From Firmicutes bacterium UBA7510 (lineage in GTDB: Bacteria; Bacillota; Clostridia; Tissierellales; Sedimentibacteraceae), in NCBI GenBank assembly GCA_002479485.1, contig DLNM01000040.1, positions 85,309-149,308 of the forward strand: a stretch of 64,000 nt of DNA, written 5' to 3'. The notes under the pieces are model-generated. The model was not told where the DNA came from. It saw nothing but the letters and a program-made list of their open reading frames with translations, and searched no databases. A program made the translations under genes and the position numbers. This document shows positions 17,439 to 26,219 of the stretch, piece after piece. Numbering within the stretch: position 1 is the first letter of the stretch; each line of letters opens with the position of its first letter.

Positions 17439-18287
17439 ATGGGTGAATTGATAAAAGGCAAACCAGTTGCTGATAAAATTACTGAAGACGTTAAGCTAGA
17501 AGTTGAAGAATTAAATAAAAAGGGTATTTTTCCTAAGTTACAAATTATAAGAGTTGGTGAAAGAGAAGATGATATATCCTATGAGAGAGGCGCTCTAAAA
17601 AGAATGTCAACATGTGGTATATTAACTGATGTTAAAACGTTGCCAGCTGATATATGTCAAGATGATTTTATTAAGGAAGTTAAGAAGTCTAATGAAGATA
17701 CGTCTGTACATGGTATATTAATTTTTAGACCACTACCAAAACAAATTGATGAAAATATTGTTAAGTATATAGTAGATCCTAAAAAAGATATGGATTGTTT
17801 TAATCCTGTAAACGTTGCAAAGGTTACAGAAGGAGATAAAACTGGATACGCACCTTGTACTCCTTCAGCAGTAATGGAGATATTGAAATATTATAATGTT
17901 GATTTAACTGGAAAAAACGTTGTAGTATTAGGTCGTTCCATGGTTGTTGGAAAACCTCAAGCGTTACTTCTTTTACAAGAAAATGCTACTGTTACAATAT
18001 GTCATTCAAAGACAAAGGAAATTGCTAAAATCGCATCAGCAGCAGATGTAGTTATAGCTGCTATAGGAAAGGCAAAAATGGTTGGCAAAGAATTTGTTAA
18101 AGACGGTGCAGTAGTAATAGATGTTGGTATAAATGTAGATGAAAATGGAAATTTATGTGGCGATGTTAAGACTGATGAATGTTTAGAGGTTGCAAGTCTT
18201 ATAACACCAGTACCAGCTGGAGTTGGTTCTGTTACTACATCAGTTCTTGCTAAGCATGTTGTTAAAGCGTGTAAAAGTGCTATATAA
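17439..18287 (+). CDS. folD: Bifunctional methylenetetrahydrofolate dehydrogenase / methenyl-THF cyclohydrolase
   Basis: Interconverts 5,10-methylene-, 5,10-methenyl- and 10-formyl-tetrahydrofolate, supplying one-carbon units for purines, formyl-methionine and, in acetogens, the methyl branch of CO2 fixation. The sequence shows the PKKDMDCFNPVN block, PCTPSAVMEIL, the NADP-binding VVLGRSMVVGKPQALLLL, and GDVKTDE followed by TPVPAGVGSVTTSVL. The canonical catalytic YxxxK-type region is represented by ISYERGALKR, in which the expected Lys is replaced by Arg-Gly-Ala-Leu-Lys spacing; this should be inspected in an alignment. The ATG at 17439 follows GGAGG; an upstream in-frame TTG (17427) overlaps that site. 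Confidence 0.93.
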   Translation: MGELIKGKPVADKITEDVKLEVEELNKKGIFPKLQIIRVGEREDDISYERGALKRMSTCGILTDVKTLPADICQDDFIKEVKKSNEDTSVHGILIFRPLPKQIDENIVKYIVDPKKDMDCFNPVNVAKVTEGDKTGYAPCTPSAVMEILKYYNVDLTGKNVVVLGRSMVVGKPQALLLLQENATVTICHSKTKEIAKIASAADVVIAAIGKAKMVGKEFVKDGAVVIDVGINVDENGNLCGDVKTDECLEVASLITPVPAGVGSVTTSVLAKHVVKACKSAI

Positions 18288-18334
18288 AATATTTTTTAAG
18301 TATATAAAAGACAATACTATTAATTACTAACAGT

Positions 18335-18382
18335 AAAAACCGAGTTTAACTTTTGGGGGGAAGATTAAAACTCGGTTTTTAT
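18335..18382. terminator. Bidirectional terminator between folD and rubrerythrin
   Basis: AAAAACCGAGTTTAA pairs with TTAAAACTCGGTTTTT around a G-rich loop. T runs are present on both strands, so it can serve the two convergent genes. Confidence 0.88.
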
Positions 18383-18396
18383 TTATGTTAAATTAT

Positions 18397-18945
18397 TTAC
18401 TGACCAAAGTATCTCTTTAGTAAACCTTCAAAGGCTTTACCATGTCTAGCTTCATCTTTTGCCATTTCGTGAACAGTATCATGTATTGCATCAAGATTTA
18501 ATTTTTTAGCAAGTGTAGCTAATTCTTTCTTACCAGCTGTTGCTCCATTCTCTGCTAGTACTCTCATTTCTAAGTTTTTCTTAGTTGAATCTGTAACAAC
18601 TTCACCTAGTAACTCCGCAAATTTAGCTGCATGTTCAGCTTCTTCATATGCGGCCTTTTCCCAGTATAAACCTATTTCAGGATATCCTTCTCTATGAGCA
18701 ACTCTTGCCATAGCTAAATACATTCCAACTTCTGTACATTCACCTTCAAAATTTGCTCTTAATCCTTTTATAACTTCTTCATCTACTCCTTGAGCTACTC
18801 CTACTTTATGTTCATCAGCCCACACTAAACCTTCTGACGCTTGTTCCCTAAATTTATCTGAACCAACATGACATATTGGACATTCTGCTGGTGCACTATC
18901 ACCTTCATGAATATATCCACATACTGAACACACAAATTTTTTCAT
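18397..18945 (-). CDS. Rubrerythrin with N-terminal rubredoxin-like domain
   Basis: Non-haem iron protein that reduces hydrogen peroxide in anaerobes. Residues about 4-24 hold a rubredoxin-type iron site (CSVCGYIHEG and CPICHVG, two CxxC pairs). The rest is a four-helix ferritin-like domain with the diiron ligand pattern EGECTEVGMY, EKAAYEEAEHAAKF and EMAKDEARHGKAF. The rubredoxin domain is N-terminal, opposite to classical rubrerythrin, which is the 'reverse rubrerythrin' layout common in Clostridia. The start is placed at 18945 because GGAGG lies seven bases away; an ATG seven codons earlier lacks a site. It is a single-gene unit convergent with folD. Confidence 0.93.
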   Translation of the reverse strand: MKKFVCSVCGYIHEGDSAPAECPICHVGSDKFREQASEGLVWADEHKVGVAQGVDEEVIKGLRANFEGECTEVGMYLAMARVAHREGYPEIGLYWEKAAYEEAEHAAKFAELLGEVVTDSTKKNLEMRVLAENGATAGKKELATLAKKLNLDAIHDTVHEMAKDEARHGKAFEGLLKRYFGQ

Positions 18946-19205
18946 AATAATCCTCCAAGTTTGCATATATAATTTATTTTACCAATATTTATATTATATG
19001 TTACTTTACTTATATATACCTTAAGTTTATTTGCCTAAACACTTAAATTTATTAATTAATTGTAATAAACTGGGGAGCTTAAAAAATATTGTATTAAACC
19101 GATAATAATGATATAGTAATAAACAACATAATGTTTACTAGCACATGGAGGCAAGGGTGAAAGGTTTTATGATGACATTTAGTGAAATAATTGCGGGAGG
19201 TATTT

Positions 19206-21089
19206 ATGAATAAATTATTAAGAGTTTTATTGATTACGATATGTATGGTATTGTTTGTTTCAATTTCTGCATATGCACAGGATTTTGATTATTGGGATAA
19301 AATTATTGTATCTGAAGATAAAGAAGTTCCTATAAAGGTTCAAAAGGATGGATTATGGGGTTTAATTAATTATGATGGCAAGATTTTAGTAAAACCATAC
19401 TGGGATTCTATAGGAGATTATTCCGATGGACTTTTCTTGGTTAAAAAAGGAATGCTGTATGGATACATAGATAAGGTTGGAAAAGTTATTATTGAACCAG
19501 AATTTGGACAAGCTACTAATTTTTCAGAAGGTTTAACCTCATTTAAAAGAGAAGATTCATATGGTTTTATGGATAAAAATTATAATATTATTATAGATGC
19601 AACTTGGAAAGAAGTTTCTGAATTTAAAAATGGATTAGCAAAGGTTGTTGATTGGTCAGAGAAAGCAGGATTTATTGATAAAACTGGAAAAATAGTAGTT
19701 AAACCAATTTGGGATGATATTGGAGAATTTAATGGTGGACTGTGCCCAGTAAAATTAAATGGTAAAATGGGATTTATAGATAAAAATGGCGATATAAAAA
19801 TAGATTTAGTGTATGATTGGGCTGAAGGTTTCAATAATGGTGTATCTAAGGTTATAATAAATGGAAAATATGGACTGATTGATAATACAAATAATATAGT
19901 AACAAAACTTGAGTGGGATTATATTGGTGATTTTAGAGATAATATGTGGTTGGTATCTACCGGTATTGGGAATTCAAAATATGGATATGTTGACTATACT
20001 GGAAAACTTGTTGTTAATCCTACATGGGATAATACTGTAGCCTTTAATGAAAACTTAGCACCAGTTATGAAGGATGGGTTGTGGGGATACATTGATAAGA
20101 CTGGTAAAACTGTTATACCATGTATTTACAAATATGCAGGATTATTTTACAATGGAATTTCTGTTGTCTCTGATTTAGACGAAAAATATATGTTTATAAA
20201 TAATTCTGGTAAAAAAATCAATGAAACATTGTGGGATAATTATGGAAGCTATTTGAATGAGAAATTAATTCCTGTTAAAAAAGATGGGAAATGGGGTTTT
20301 ATCAATTCTCAAGGCAAATTAATAACTAAAAATATATATGATGATGTTACAGGTTATTTTGAAGGATTTGCAGGTGTTAAAAAAGATGGAAAATGGGGTT
20401 TTGTTGATGAAAAAGGCAACCTTGTAGTGAATATAGTTTGGGATAAAATTGATAGATTTTATAATGGCTTAGCCGTTGTGTCAAAGAATAATAAGTTTAC
20501 TTTAATTGATAGTAAAGGGCTTTATCCTTTTGTTAGCAATGAACTTGCAACAATGGAGAAAATCGGTCTTATGCAGGGTGATGATAATGGCATAGATAAC
20601 AAATATGCAAGTAAGAACTCCACTAGAATACAAAGTGCTATTATGGTTTTAAGAATGAATGGTTTAGAAAAAGATGCACTAAGCTTTAAAGCAAATATTA
20701 ATTTCAATGAGGCAAAATCTTATAGCTGGAAGCAAGGCGCAAACATAATGGGCTACTTGAAAGCTAATCCTAGCATTGGGTTCATTGGTGACGGAAGAAA
20801 TAATTTAAATCCTGATGAAGCACTTACACAAAAACAATACATTAAAGTAATGCTTGAAAACCTTGGCTATAAACAAGACAGAGATTTTAAGTATAATGAT
20901 GTCTACAAATTTACACAAGCTATAGGTGTTGAAATTAAGGAAAGTAATACATTTACAAATGATGATTTAGCAAAAACTACAATGCTATTCTTAAATGCAA
21001 AAACAAAGGCTGGAGAAAAATTAATTGATAAATTAATAAAAAATGGTGCAATAAATGAAAAGATTGCTGTTGAAGCAGGACTTAAATAA
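19206..21089 (+). CDS. Secreted WG-repeat protein with C-terminal SLH-like segment
   Basis: Exported protein of unknown function. Residues 1-25 form a signal peptide (MNKLLRVLLITICMVLFVSI, cleavage expected after AYA). About twelve WG repeats follow, roughly 30-40 residues each, with cores such as GLWGLINYDG, GKMGFIDKNG, GLWGYIDKTG and GKWGFVDEKG. These are built to form a beta-rich solenoid or propeller and are often involved in surface interactions. From about residue 445 the sequence changes to helical segments (ELATMEKIGLMQGDD, ALTQKQYIKVMLENLGY) that resemble S-layer homology domains, which would attach the protein to the cell wall. The ATG at 19206 follows GGGAGG. The 3' end overlaps the convergent next gene by eight bases. 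Confidence 0.85.
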   Translation: MNKLLRVLLITICMVLFVSISAYAQDFDYWDKIIVSEDKEVPIKVQKDGLWGLINYDGKILVKPYWDSIGDYSDGLFLVKKGMLYGYIDKVGKVIIEPEFGQATNFSEGLTSFKREDSYGFMDKNYNIIIDATWKEVSEFKNGLAKVVDWSEKAGFIDKTGKIVVKPIWDDIGEFNGGLCPVKLNGKMGFIDKNGDIKIDLVYDWAEGFNNGVSKVIINGKYGLIDNTNNIVTKLEWDYIGDFRDNMWLVSTGIGNSKYGYVDYTGKLVVNPTWDNTVAFNENLAPVMKDGLWGYIDKTGKTVIPCIYKYAGLFYNGISVVSDLDEKYMFINNSGKKINETLWDNYGSYLNEKLIPVKKDGKWGFINSQGKLITKNIYDDVTGYFEGFAGVKKDGKWGFVDEKGNLVVNIVWDKIDRFYNGLAVVSKNNKFTLIDSKGLYPFVSNELATMEKIGLMQGDDNGIDNKYASKNSTRIQSAIMVLRMNGLEKDALSFKANINFNEAKSYSWKQGANIMGYLKANPSIGFIGDGRNNLNPDEALTQKQYIKVMLENLGYKQDRDFKYNDVYKFTQAIGVEIKESNTFTNDDLAKTTMLFLNAKTKAGEKLIDKLIKNGAINEKIAVEAGLK

Positions 21090-22014
21090 CAATTTCTAAG
21101 CCTGCTACTGAGCTTTCATCTCTGACAATTAAATTTTTATTTTTATCATATAAAGAAATATTTACTTTTGATTGTAAACTTTCCATTATAGATGACGACA
21201 TAGCTGCATTTTTAGGTGAAAATAAAGGTGCAGCTTTTATTATTTCAGCTGATATATTAAGGTAATATTTACAATTTTTTAGTGTTAAATTAACATTTTT
21301 ATGATTTATGTTTTCATTTACAATTTTACTTTTGTTATATGTTGTAAATCTATATTCTTCATCGTTTACTTTCAATATACAGATAAATCCTTTAAAACTA
21401 TTGTATATAAAAGGTATGTCTGCCACTGAGCACATAAGAGTAATACCTTTATTATTAAAATGATTGCATTGTACCCAAACATAGTTTTTTGGAAAAGATG
21501 TTCCCATATCTTTTTCTATATAACCTTTACCATCATTAAAGTCAATAATAGTGTCCTTAAATTTAAAGACACTATCGTTAATAGCTAACTCGCCTGTAAT
21601 GGTATGATTCATACTTAATACTTCATGCTTACATTCTAAAAAACTAAAATATTCAAAAAATCCCATTGCAGTAGGACTTACTATATTTCTTTTAATATCA
21701 CAAATGTCATCAAATAAAAGCTCACCAGATACTTTTAATTCATGTCTATCTATATCAAGTCTTATTCCATTTTTAGAAAAGATATTTTTGTCAATTTTTA
21801 TTGTGTTTTCTGTTATATATGAAAAGCTACTTATAGGATACTTTATATTATATGATTTACAATTAACCCCATCCATAATTTGAATGAAGCAGTGTGCTTT
21901 TTCATCATCAGTTTTAGATATACCGGGTATAAAAGCATATATGTTATTTAAGTCATTTGATACAATTTTGTAAAACCAGCCTTCAAAATATTGCTTGCTT
22001 TTTGATTTATTCAT
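21082..22014 (-). CDS. Tocopherol cyclase-like family protein
   Basis: 310-aa protein resembling the tocopherol-cyclase-like family that is scattered in Firmicutes, where it cannot be making tocopherol. Supporting pieces are KQYFEGWFYKIV near the N-terminus, AFIPGIS, MGFFEYFSFLECKHEVLSMN and DFNDGKGYIEKDMGTSFP followed by WVQCNHF; the 'GYiEKDwG.sFP..w.W.Q.N.F' block is the most diagnostic. No signal peptide is present. The start codon overlaps the end of the upstream oxidoreductase gene by eight bases, so the two are translationally coupled and likely act in one pathway. The true substrate is unknown; a lipid or quinone-like head group is a guess from the family name only. Confidence 0.75.
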   Translation of the reverse strand: MNKSKSKQYFEGWFYKIVSNDLNNIYAFIPGISKTDDEKAHCFIQIMDGVNCKSYNIKYPISSFSYITENTIKIDKNIFSKNGIRLDIDRHELKVSGELLFDDICDIKRNIVSPTAMGFFEYFSFLECKHEVLSMNHTITGELAINDSVFKFKDTIIDFNDGKGYIEKDMGTSFPKNYVWVQCNHFNNKGITLMCSVADIPFIYNSFKGFICILKVNDEEYRFTTYNKSKIVNENINHKNVNLTLKNCKYYLNISAEIIKAAPLFSPKNAAMSSSIMESLQSKVNISLYDKNKNLIVRDESSVAGLEIVI

Positions 22015-23596
22015 TTAATAGTTCATCCTTTTTGACACAATAATATTTTAATGGAATAGCTGCTGGACCCTGAATTATATTTCCATATACATCAAATCTT
22101 GAACCATGACATCTACAGTCCCATGTTCTCTCTGCTTTATTAAACTTAACCTCACATCCTAAATGTGTACATATTGGTTTTATGCAGTGAAAAGTATTAT
22201 TTTCGTCTAAATAAACACCAAGCTTTGTTAAATTGTGATTAATAACAGTTCCATCACAATTTTCAAGAGCTTCCAGTTCTTTTTTTGAATAAATTAAAAA
22301 TCTTTTGCCCAATCCTACGATTGCATTTCCACCCGATTCTCCGAACTCTTTTACAGAGTTTAGATTTACACTAAAATGTCTATAAGGTGAAAAAATATCA
22401 CTATAGCTATCTAAGTTGTGCAAAATCCTATTCTTTATTATATTTGCAGCTACAGCAGAGCTCGTCATACCCCATTTATTATAGCCTGTTGCCACATATA
22501 TATCTTTATGTCTTTTGTCTATATTACCAATACATGGAATTTTATCATGAGTCATACAATCTTGAGTAGACCACTTAGCTATTGTTTCAAATTTTGAAAA
22601 ATGTTTTATTAAATACTCTTCTAACTCTCTATAACATACACTTTCTTCGTTAACTGCGCCAACCTTATGATTGCATCCACCTACAAGCAAAATGTCTTGG
22701 TTGTTGTGTTTATAATATCTTAATGAACGGACATTCTTATCAATACTCAAATACATTCCATCAAATTTTTTAATACTTGTTTTGCATGCTATAACATATG
22801 ATTTTTCTGCGGATAATTTCAAAAAGAATGCTCCTAATGTTCTGTCAAACGGATAATGCGAAGTAACAATTACTTTATCAGCATATATATGTCCTTTATC
22901 AGTAATAACATCATATGGTTTATTATCGGATATAATATCTATTGCTCTTACATTTTCGTATATTTTTATATTGTTGTTTACTAAAATATTAGCAATACTA
23001 AAAAGATACTTTAATGGATTAAACTTATATTGATTTTTAATTATAAGTCCAGAGGAAATAGGAAAAGGAAGATGAAAATTTTCAACCAATTCACTGTCTA
23101 TATTCAGTCTTTTATATGCTTCATATTCACTTTTTAAATCGTATATATTCTTACTATCCGTTGTATAAAGTATCGCATCATCCTTGGTAAAATCACAATC
23201 AATATTGTTATTATCAATTATATCTTTGTATAAAGAAATTCCATCTAAATTTGCAGTATAATATTCCTTAGCTGTGTCTAAACTAAAATTTCTAATTAAA
23301 TAGTCATAAATCAGATTATGCTGTATTGTTACTTTAGCTGTAGTATATCCACTTGTACCATATCCTATATTAGAAGCATCTATTATTCCTATTTTATAGC
23401 CTTTATTCATTAATAAATATGCTGTGTTAAGTCCTGATAAACCAGCACCTATAATTAATATATCAAACTCTTTATTTTCCATGTGCGCATTTTGCACATT
23501 GTGCGCATTTTGTACGTTGTGTGCATTTTGCACGTTTTTATTTATATTATTAAAAGATGCGGTTTCATGCCAAAATGATTTGTATGGGTGATCCAT
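22007..23596 (-). CDS. FAD-dependent oxidoreductase with C-terminal Rieske iron-sulfur domain
   Basis: Two-domain redox enzyme. An N-terminal DAO-type FAD domain begins at FDILIIGAGLSGLNTAYLL (residues about 43-62, dinucleotide-binding GxGxxG) and is followed by the characteristic YGTSGYTTAKVT. The C-terminal 60 residues hold a Rieske [2Fe-2S] centre, CTHLGC and CRCHGS, with the closing GPAAIPLKYY. This FAD plus Rieske layout is common in Firmicutes, with unknown physiological substrate. The start is secure, as CGGAGG lies a few bases upstream of the ATG at 23596. Unusually, residues about 21-38 consist of three tandem NVQNAH units. The gene is coupled to the tocopherol-cyclase-like gene downstream. 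Confidence 0.9.
   Translation of the reverse strand: MDHPYKSFWHETASFNNINKNVQNAHNVQNAHNVQNAHMENKEFDILIIGAGLSGLNTAYLLMNKGYKIGIIDASNIGYGTSGYTTAKVTIQHNLIYDYLIRNFSLDTAKEYYTANLDGISLYKDIIDNNNIDCDFTKDDAILYTTDSKNIYDLKSEYEAYKRLNIDSELVENFHLPFPISSGLIIKNQYKFNPLKYLFSIANILVNNNIKIYENVRAIDIISDNKPYDVITDKGHIYADKVIVTSHYPFDRTLGAFFLKLSAEKSYVIACKTSIKKFDGMYLSIDKNVRSLRYYKHNNQDILLVGGCNHKVGAVNEESVCYRELEEYLIKHFSKFETIAKWSTQDCMTHDKIPCIGNIDKRHKDIYVATGYNKWGMTSSAVAANIIKNRILHNLDSYSDIFSPYRHFSVNLNSVKEFGESGGNAIVGLGKRFLIYSKKELEALENCDGTVINHNLTKLGVYLDENNTFHCIKPICTHLGCEVKFNKAERTWDCRCHGSRFDVYGNIIQGPAAIPLKYYCVKKDELLNE
23483..23536 (-). repeat. Three 18-bp in-frame tandem repeats
   Basis: Three near-identical 18-base units (23483-23500, 23501-23518, 23519-23536) encode NVQNAH three times near the start of the FAD/Rieske enzyme. 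They differ at two or three positions. The copy number could vary without breaking the frame. Confidence 0.9.
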
Positions 23597-23627
23597 TATA
23601 AGTCCTCCGAAAGTTATTTTTATGTAT

Positions 23628-23660
23628 AAAACAGGAACACAGAATTTGTGTTCCTGTTCT
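23628..23660 (-). terminator. Terminator after the SASP gene
   Basis: AACAGGAACACA pairs with TGTGTTCCTGTT around a five-base loop. On the minus strand it is followed by TTTTAT. It lies between the SASP stop and the start of the FAD/Rieske gene, so the two are separate transcripts. Confidence 0.85.
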
Positions 23661-23662
23661 TT

Positions 23663-23911
23663 TTATTTCCTTAAATTATGAAAGTCCTTGTTGATTTGTG
23701 GTCCAAATTGAGAGGGCTTATTGTTCATAATCATTTTTTCGCCCATTTTAACCATTTCTCTTACTGCAAGCCCGTTAACTAATGCTGGATACATTTTATC
23801 TTGCATATCACTAGTTGGCGGTGTATATCCCATTTCTGAGGCTATTTCCATTTTAAGCATATCAACAGCCTGCTTTGCTTCTGGAACAACCAACTTATTT
23901 CTACTAGCCAT
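23663..23911 (-). CDS. Alpha/beta-type small acid-soluble spore protein
   Basis: 82-residue DNA-binding protein that saturates the spore chromosome and protects it. The first half matches the alpha/beta SASP block: NKLVVPEAKQAVDMLKMEIA followed by SEMGY, including the conserved Glu-Ile where the germination protease cuts. The second half keeps the second block in a diverged form, NGLAVREMVKMGEKMIM, where classical proteins have 'GG.iTKRlV..aE'. It is slightly longer than usual, with a C-terminal tail (PSQFGPQINKDFHNLRK). AAAGGA lies upstream at somewhat long spacing. Expression in the forespore under sigma-G is the family norm. Its presence indicates an endospore former. Confidence 0.9.
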   Translation of the reverse strand: MASRNKLVVPEAKQAVDMLKMEIASEMGYTPPTSDMQDKMYPALVNGLAVREMVKMGEKMIMNNKPSQFGPQINKDFHNLRK

Positions 23912-24004
23912 TGCATATCATTCCTTTCATATATAATTAAGAAACAATATTATTTTCCCCAATAGTAAAAAAAATAATCACTAAAATTATAAAGACAAGC
24001 TAAA

Positions 24005-24036
24005 AATGTAATTTGACCTATTGTGAATGTAACTTG
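24005..24036 (+). promoter_or_regulatory. LytTR-type operator (two direct repeats)
   Basis: AATGTAATTTG (24005) and AATGTAACTTG (24026) are direct repeats exactly 21 bp apart, two helical turns. That is the architecture bound by LytTR-domain dimers. They end 12 bp upstream of the -35 box of the operon encoding a LytTR regulator. Confidence 0.75.
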
Positions 24037-24048
24037 CTTCTTGAGGTA

Positions 24049-24077
24049 TTGACTATATATGGAAAATAAAATATAGT
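24049..24077 (+). promoter_or_regulatory. Promoter of the LytTR-DUF3021-MFS operon
   Basis: TTGACT (24049), 17-base spacer, TATAGT (24072), just downstream of the paired repeats. Confidence 0.75.
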
Positions 24078-24125
24078 TAAATTACTAATTAAATTAATAT
24101 ATTAAATTTAGAAGGGGAGCTAATT

Positions 24126-24566
24126 TTGAAGATTAATATTGAACAATCAGAGAAATTTAATGATGTTGAAATAACCATTAAATGTAACACATTAACTGAT
24201 GACTTATTAAAGCTAATTTCATATGCAAAGTTGATGGATAAAAAGATAACTGGATTTAAAGATAAAAATACCTTCATTATTAACTATGATGAAATCTATT
24301 ATTTTGAATCTGTGGATAATAAAACATTTATTTACTGTAAATCAGATGTTTATGAATCTAACCTCAAATTATATGAGCTAGAAGATATATTGAAAAATCT
24401 AATGTTTTTTAGGTGTTCTAAATCTGCAATTGTTAATTTAAGAAAAATAAAAATACTAAAATCACTGTTTAACTCAAGGATAGAGATTACCTTAGATAAT
24501 GATGAAAAAATCATTGTAAATAGACAGTATATAGCATTGCTAAAAGAGAAATTTAATATAAATTAG
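24126..24566 (+). CDS. LytTR-family DNA-binding transcriptional regulator
   Basis: 146-aa regulator made almost entirely of a LytTR domain (residues about 45-146). The key pieces are IINYDEIYYFESVDNKTFIY, FFRCSKSAIVNLRKIKIL and KIIVNRQYIALLKEKF, typical of the ten-strand DNA-binding fold. It lacks a receiver domain, like the LytTR proteins that pair with DUF3021 membrane proteins. It uses a TTG start with AAGGGGAG six bases upstream. The direct-repeat operator and promoter just upstream suggest autoregulation of the three-gene operon. The next gene product probably modulates its activity. Confidence 0.88.
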   Translation: MKINIEQSEKFNDVEITIKCNTLTDDLLKLISYAKLMDKKITGFKDKNTFIINYDEIYYFESVDNKTFIYCKSDVYESNLKLYELEDILKNLMFFRCSKSAIVNLRKIKILKSLFNSRIEITLDNDEKIIVNRQYIALLKEKFNIN

Positions 24567-24576
24567 GAGGATTATG

Positions 24577-25002
24577 ATGTTTAATAAATTTAAAGACTTT
24601 ATAATAGAAATGTTTAGTTTTACAAGTGTTTTTTTTACTATATATATAATTATAGAAGTGATTTTTCAATTAATAAACAAAGGTGATTCAATTTTAATAA
24701 ATAATTTAATTTTTGTATTTATATTAGGCATTGTAATTTCAATTATAAATTATTTTATATGGTATACAGAGCTGTTAAAAAAATGTGATTACGTAATTAA
24801 GCGTATAATTCAATATTCCATAGGGTTAATCATTATTTATTTATGTAATGATCCTACTGACTTATATAGAATAATATTTATTTTTATTTATTATAATATT
24901 TTTTACTTTATCTTATACTTAATATTTATGTGTAAACAAAGGAAGGATATCGAAAAGCTTAACAAAATAATTTTGAAATTAAAGGAGAAAAAAGATGAGT
25001 AA
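24577..25002 (+). CDS. DUF3021 family membrane protein
   Basis: 141-residue protein with four hydrophobic segments (for example SVFFTIYIIIEVIFQLI, NLIFVFILGIVISIINYFIW) and a basic C-terminal tail. Size, topology and location directly after a stand-alone LytTR regulator match DUF3021 partners, which in related systems act as membrane antagonists or sensors for the regulator. The ATG at 24577 is chosen because AGGAGG is six bases away; the ATG at 24574 is too close. The 3' end overlaps the MFS gene by eight bases. Confidence 0.75.
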   Translation: MFNKFKDFIIEMFSFTSVFFTIYIIIEVIFQLINKGDSILINNLIFVFILGIVISIINYFIWYTELLKKCDYVIKRIIQYSIGLIIIYLCNDPTDLYRIIFIFIYYNIFYFILYLIFMCKQRKDIEKLNKIILKLKEKKDE

Positions 25003-26170
25003 TATTAAAAATGTTAAACAAAACATATATTTTCCGTACATGCTAATATCCTTACCTTTTATTTATATGAGTTTTATATTACCTATATATAGTAAAGAGA
25101 TTGGTATGGATTCAGTTCAAACTGCAGGACTTTACTCAATATTTTCACTAGTAGTTTTGTTATTTAGACCTCTGTTAGGAAAAGTCTGTGATAAGGTTGG
25201 AAGAAAGATATTACTAATTAGTTCAATTTTACTATATTGTTGCGCCTTTATCTTTTATTCTATATCTACCAATTCTACGATGCTTTATGTTTCACGTATT
25301 ATACAGGCATTTGCATCACCTATGCTATCTATTTCTATATATTGCTTTATTATTGATTATTCTAATGATAAAATAGGTGAAAGAATGGGATTATTAGAGA
25401 CTACTTCAACTCGTGGTGGTATTATAGGGATTATTTTGGCTGTTATAATATTCAATAGTGCAAGTAGTTTTATGGATGGGTGGAAACTATTCTTTTATAT
25501 TTGTTGTGGTGTAAATATAGTTGCTATTTTATATATTATATTTAAGGTTAAAGAAACAAAAGAACATAGCAGTATATTCAATAGAGAAAAAACTAAATTT
25601 TCTAAAGTACTTGTAAAGCTTTTAGCTGCTGATTTTGTTCTTTGCTGTTTTTCTAGTATGCTATATCCATTGTTTATTTTATACTTACAGGACAAATTTT
25701 CTGCTAATATAAATGAGATAGGACTTGCATACATGCTTCCGTTATTTGTATCAAGCATAGTTCCTAGATATATAGGAAGAATAGGCGATAAATATGGAAG
25801 AGTAAAATCAATGATAATTGCCCTTATAATTGGAGCAATAACATTTGCTATTTTTCCTAGTATTAATAGTGTTCTAGTTTCAGCCTTAGTATATTGCCTT
25901 ATAAACGTGGCAAACACTCTTTACAATACTGCTAGTAATGCAATATTTTCTTTGGAAACTCATATAGAGAATAGGGGTACGTTAGTTGGAACATACTCTA
26001 CAATTTCAGGTCTTGGAGCTGTCATAGGTCCTGTTATTGGAGGAATTCTTTATAAATCTGTATCAATATCTGCACCATTTTATCTATGTGCCTTTGGCTA
26101 TTTGATTACGATGATTATAATTACTATATTATTTAAAGATTATTATCAATTTGAAAAAAGATTTTCATAA
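24995..26170 (+). CDS. Major facilitator superfamily transporter
   Basis: 391-aa membrane carrier with twelve predicted helices. The loop 2-3 signature is present as FRPLLGKVCDKVGRKILL (G...D..GRK) and repeats in the second half as YIGRIGDKYGRVKSM. It resembles drug/metabolite exporters rather than sugar symporters, but the substrate is not known. It overlaps DUF3021 by eight bases and has AAAGGAG upstream. As the third gene of a LytTR-regulated operon it is probably the effector output, an exporter induced by a membrane-sensed signal. That is inference from layout. Confidence 0.85.
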   Translation: MSNIKNVKQNIYFPYMLISLPFIYMSFILPIYSKEIGMDSVQTAGLYSIFSLVVLLFRPLLGKVCDKVGRKILLISSILLYCCAFIFYSISTNSTMLYVSRIIQAFASPMLSISIYCFIIDYSNDKIGERMGLLETTSTRGGIIGIILAVIIFNSASSFMDGWKLFFYICCGVNIVAILYIIFKVKETKEHSSIFNREKTKFSKVLVKLLAADFVLCCFSSMLYPLFILYLQDKFSANINEIGLAYMLPLFVSSIVPRYIGRIGDKYGRVKSMIIALIIGAITFAIFPSINSVLVSALVYCLINVANTLYNTASNAIFSLETHIENRGTLVGTYSTISGLGAVIGPVIGGILYKSVSISAPFYLCAFGYLITMIIITILFKDYYQFEKRFS

Positions 26171-26183
26171 TTAGAAATTATTC

Positions 26184-26212
26184 TTGACAACAGATTTATT
26201 TTAATATATTAT
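26184..26212 (+). promoter_or_regulatory. Promoter of ileS
   Basis: TTGACA (26184), 17-base spacer, TATTAT (26207). The predicted start near 26219 marks the 5' end of the T-box leader. Confidence 0.85.
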
Positions 26213-26219
26213 AACAAAA

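Noticed and set aside
23483..23536. CRISPR array
   Set aside because: Units are contiguous 18-bp tandem repeats with no spacers and encode NVQNAH in frame.
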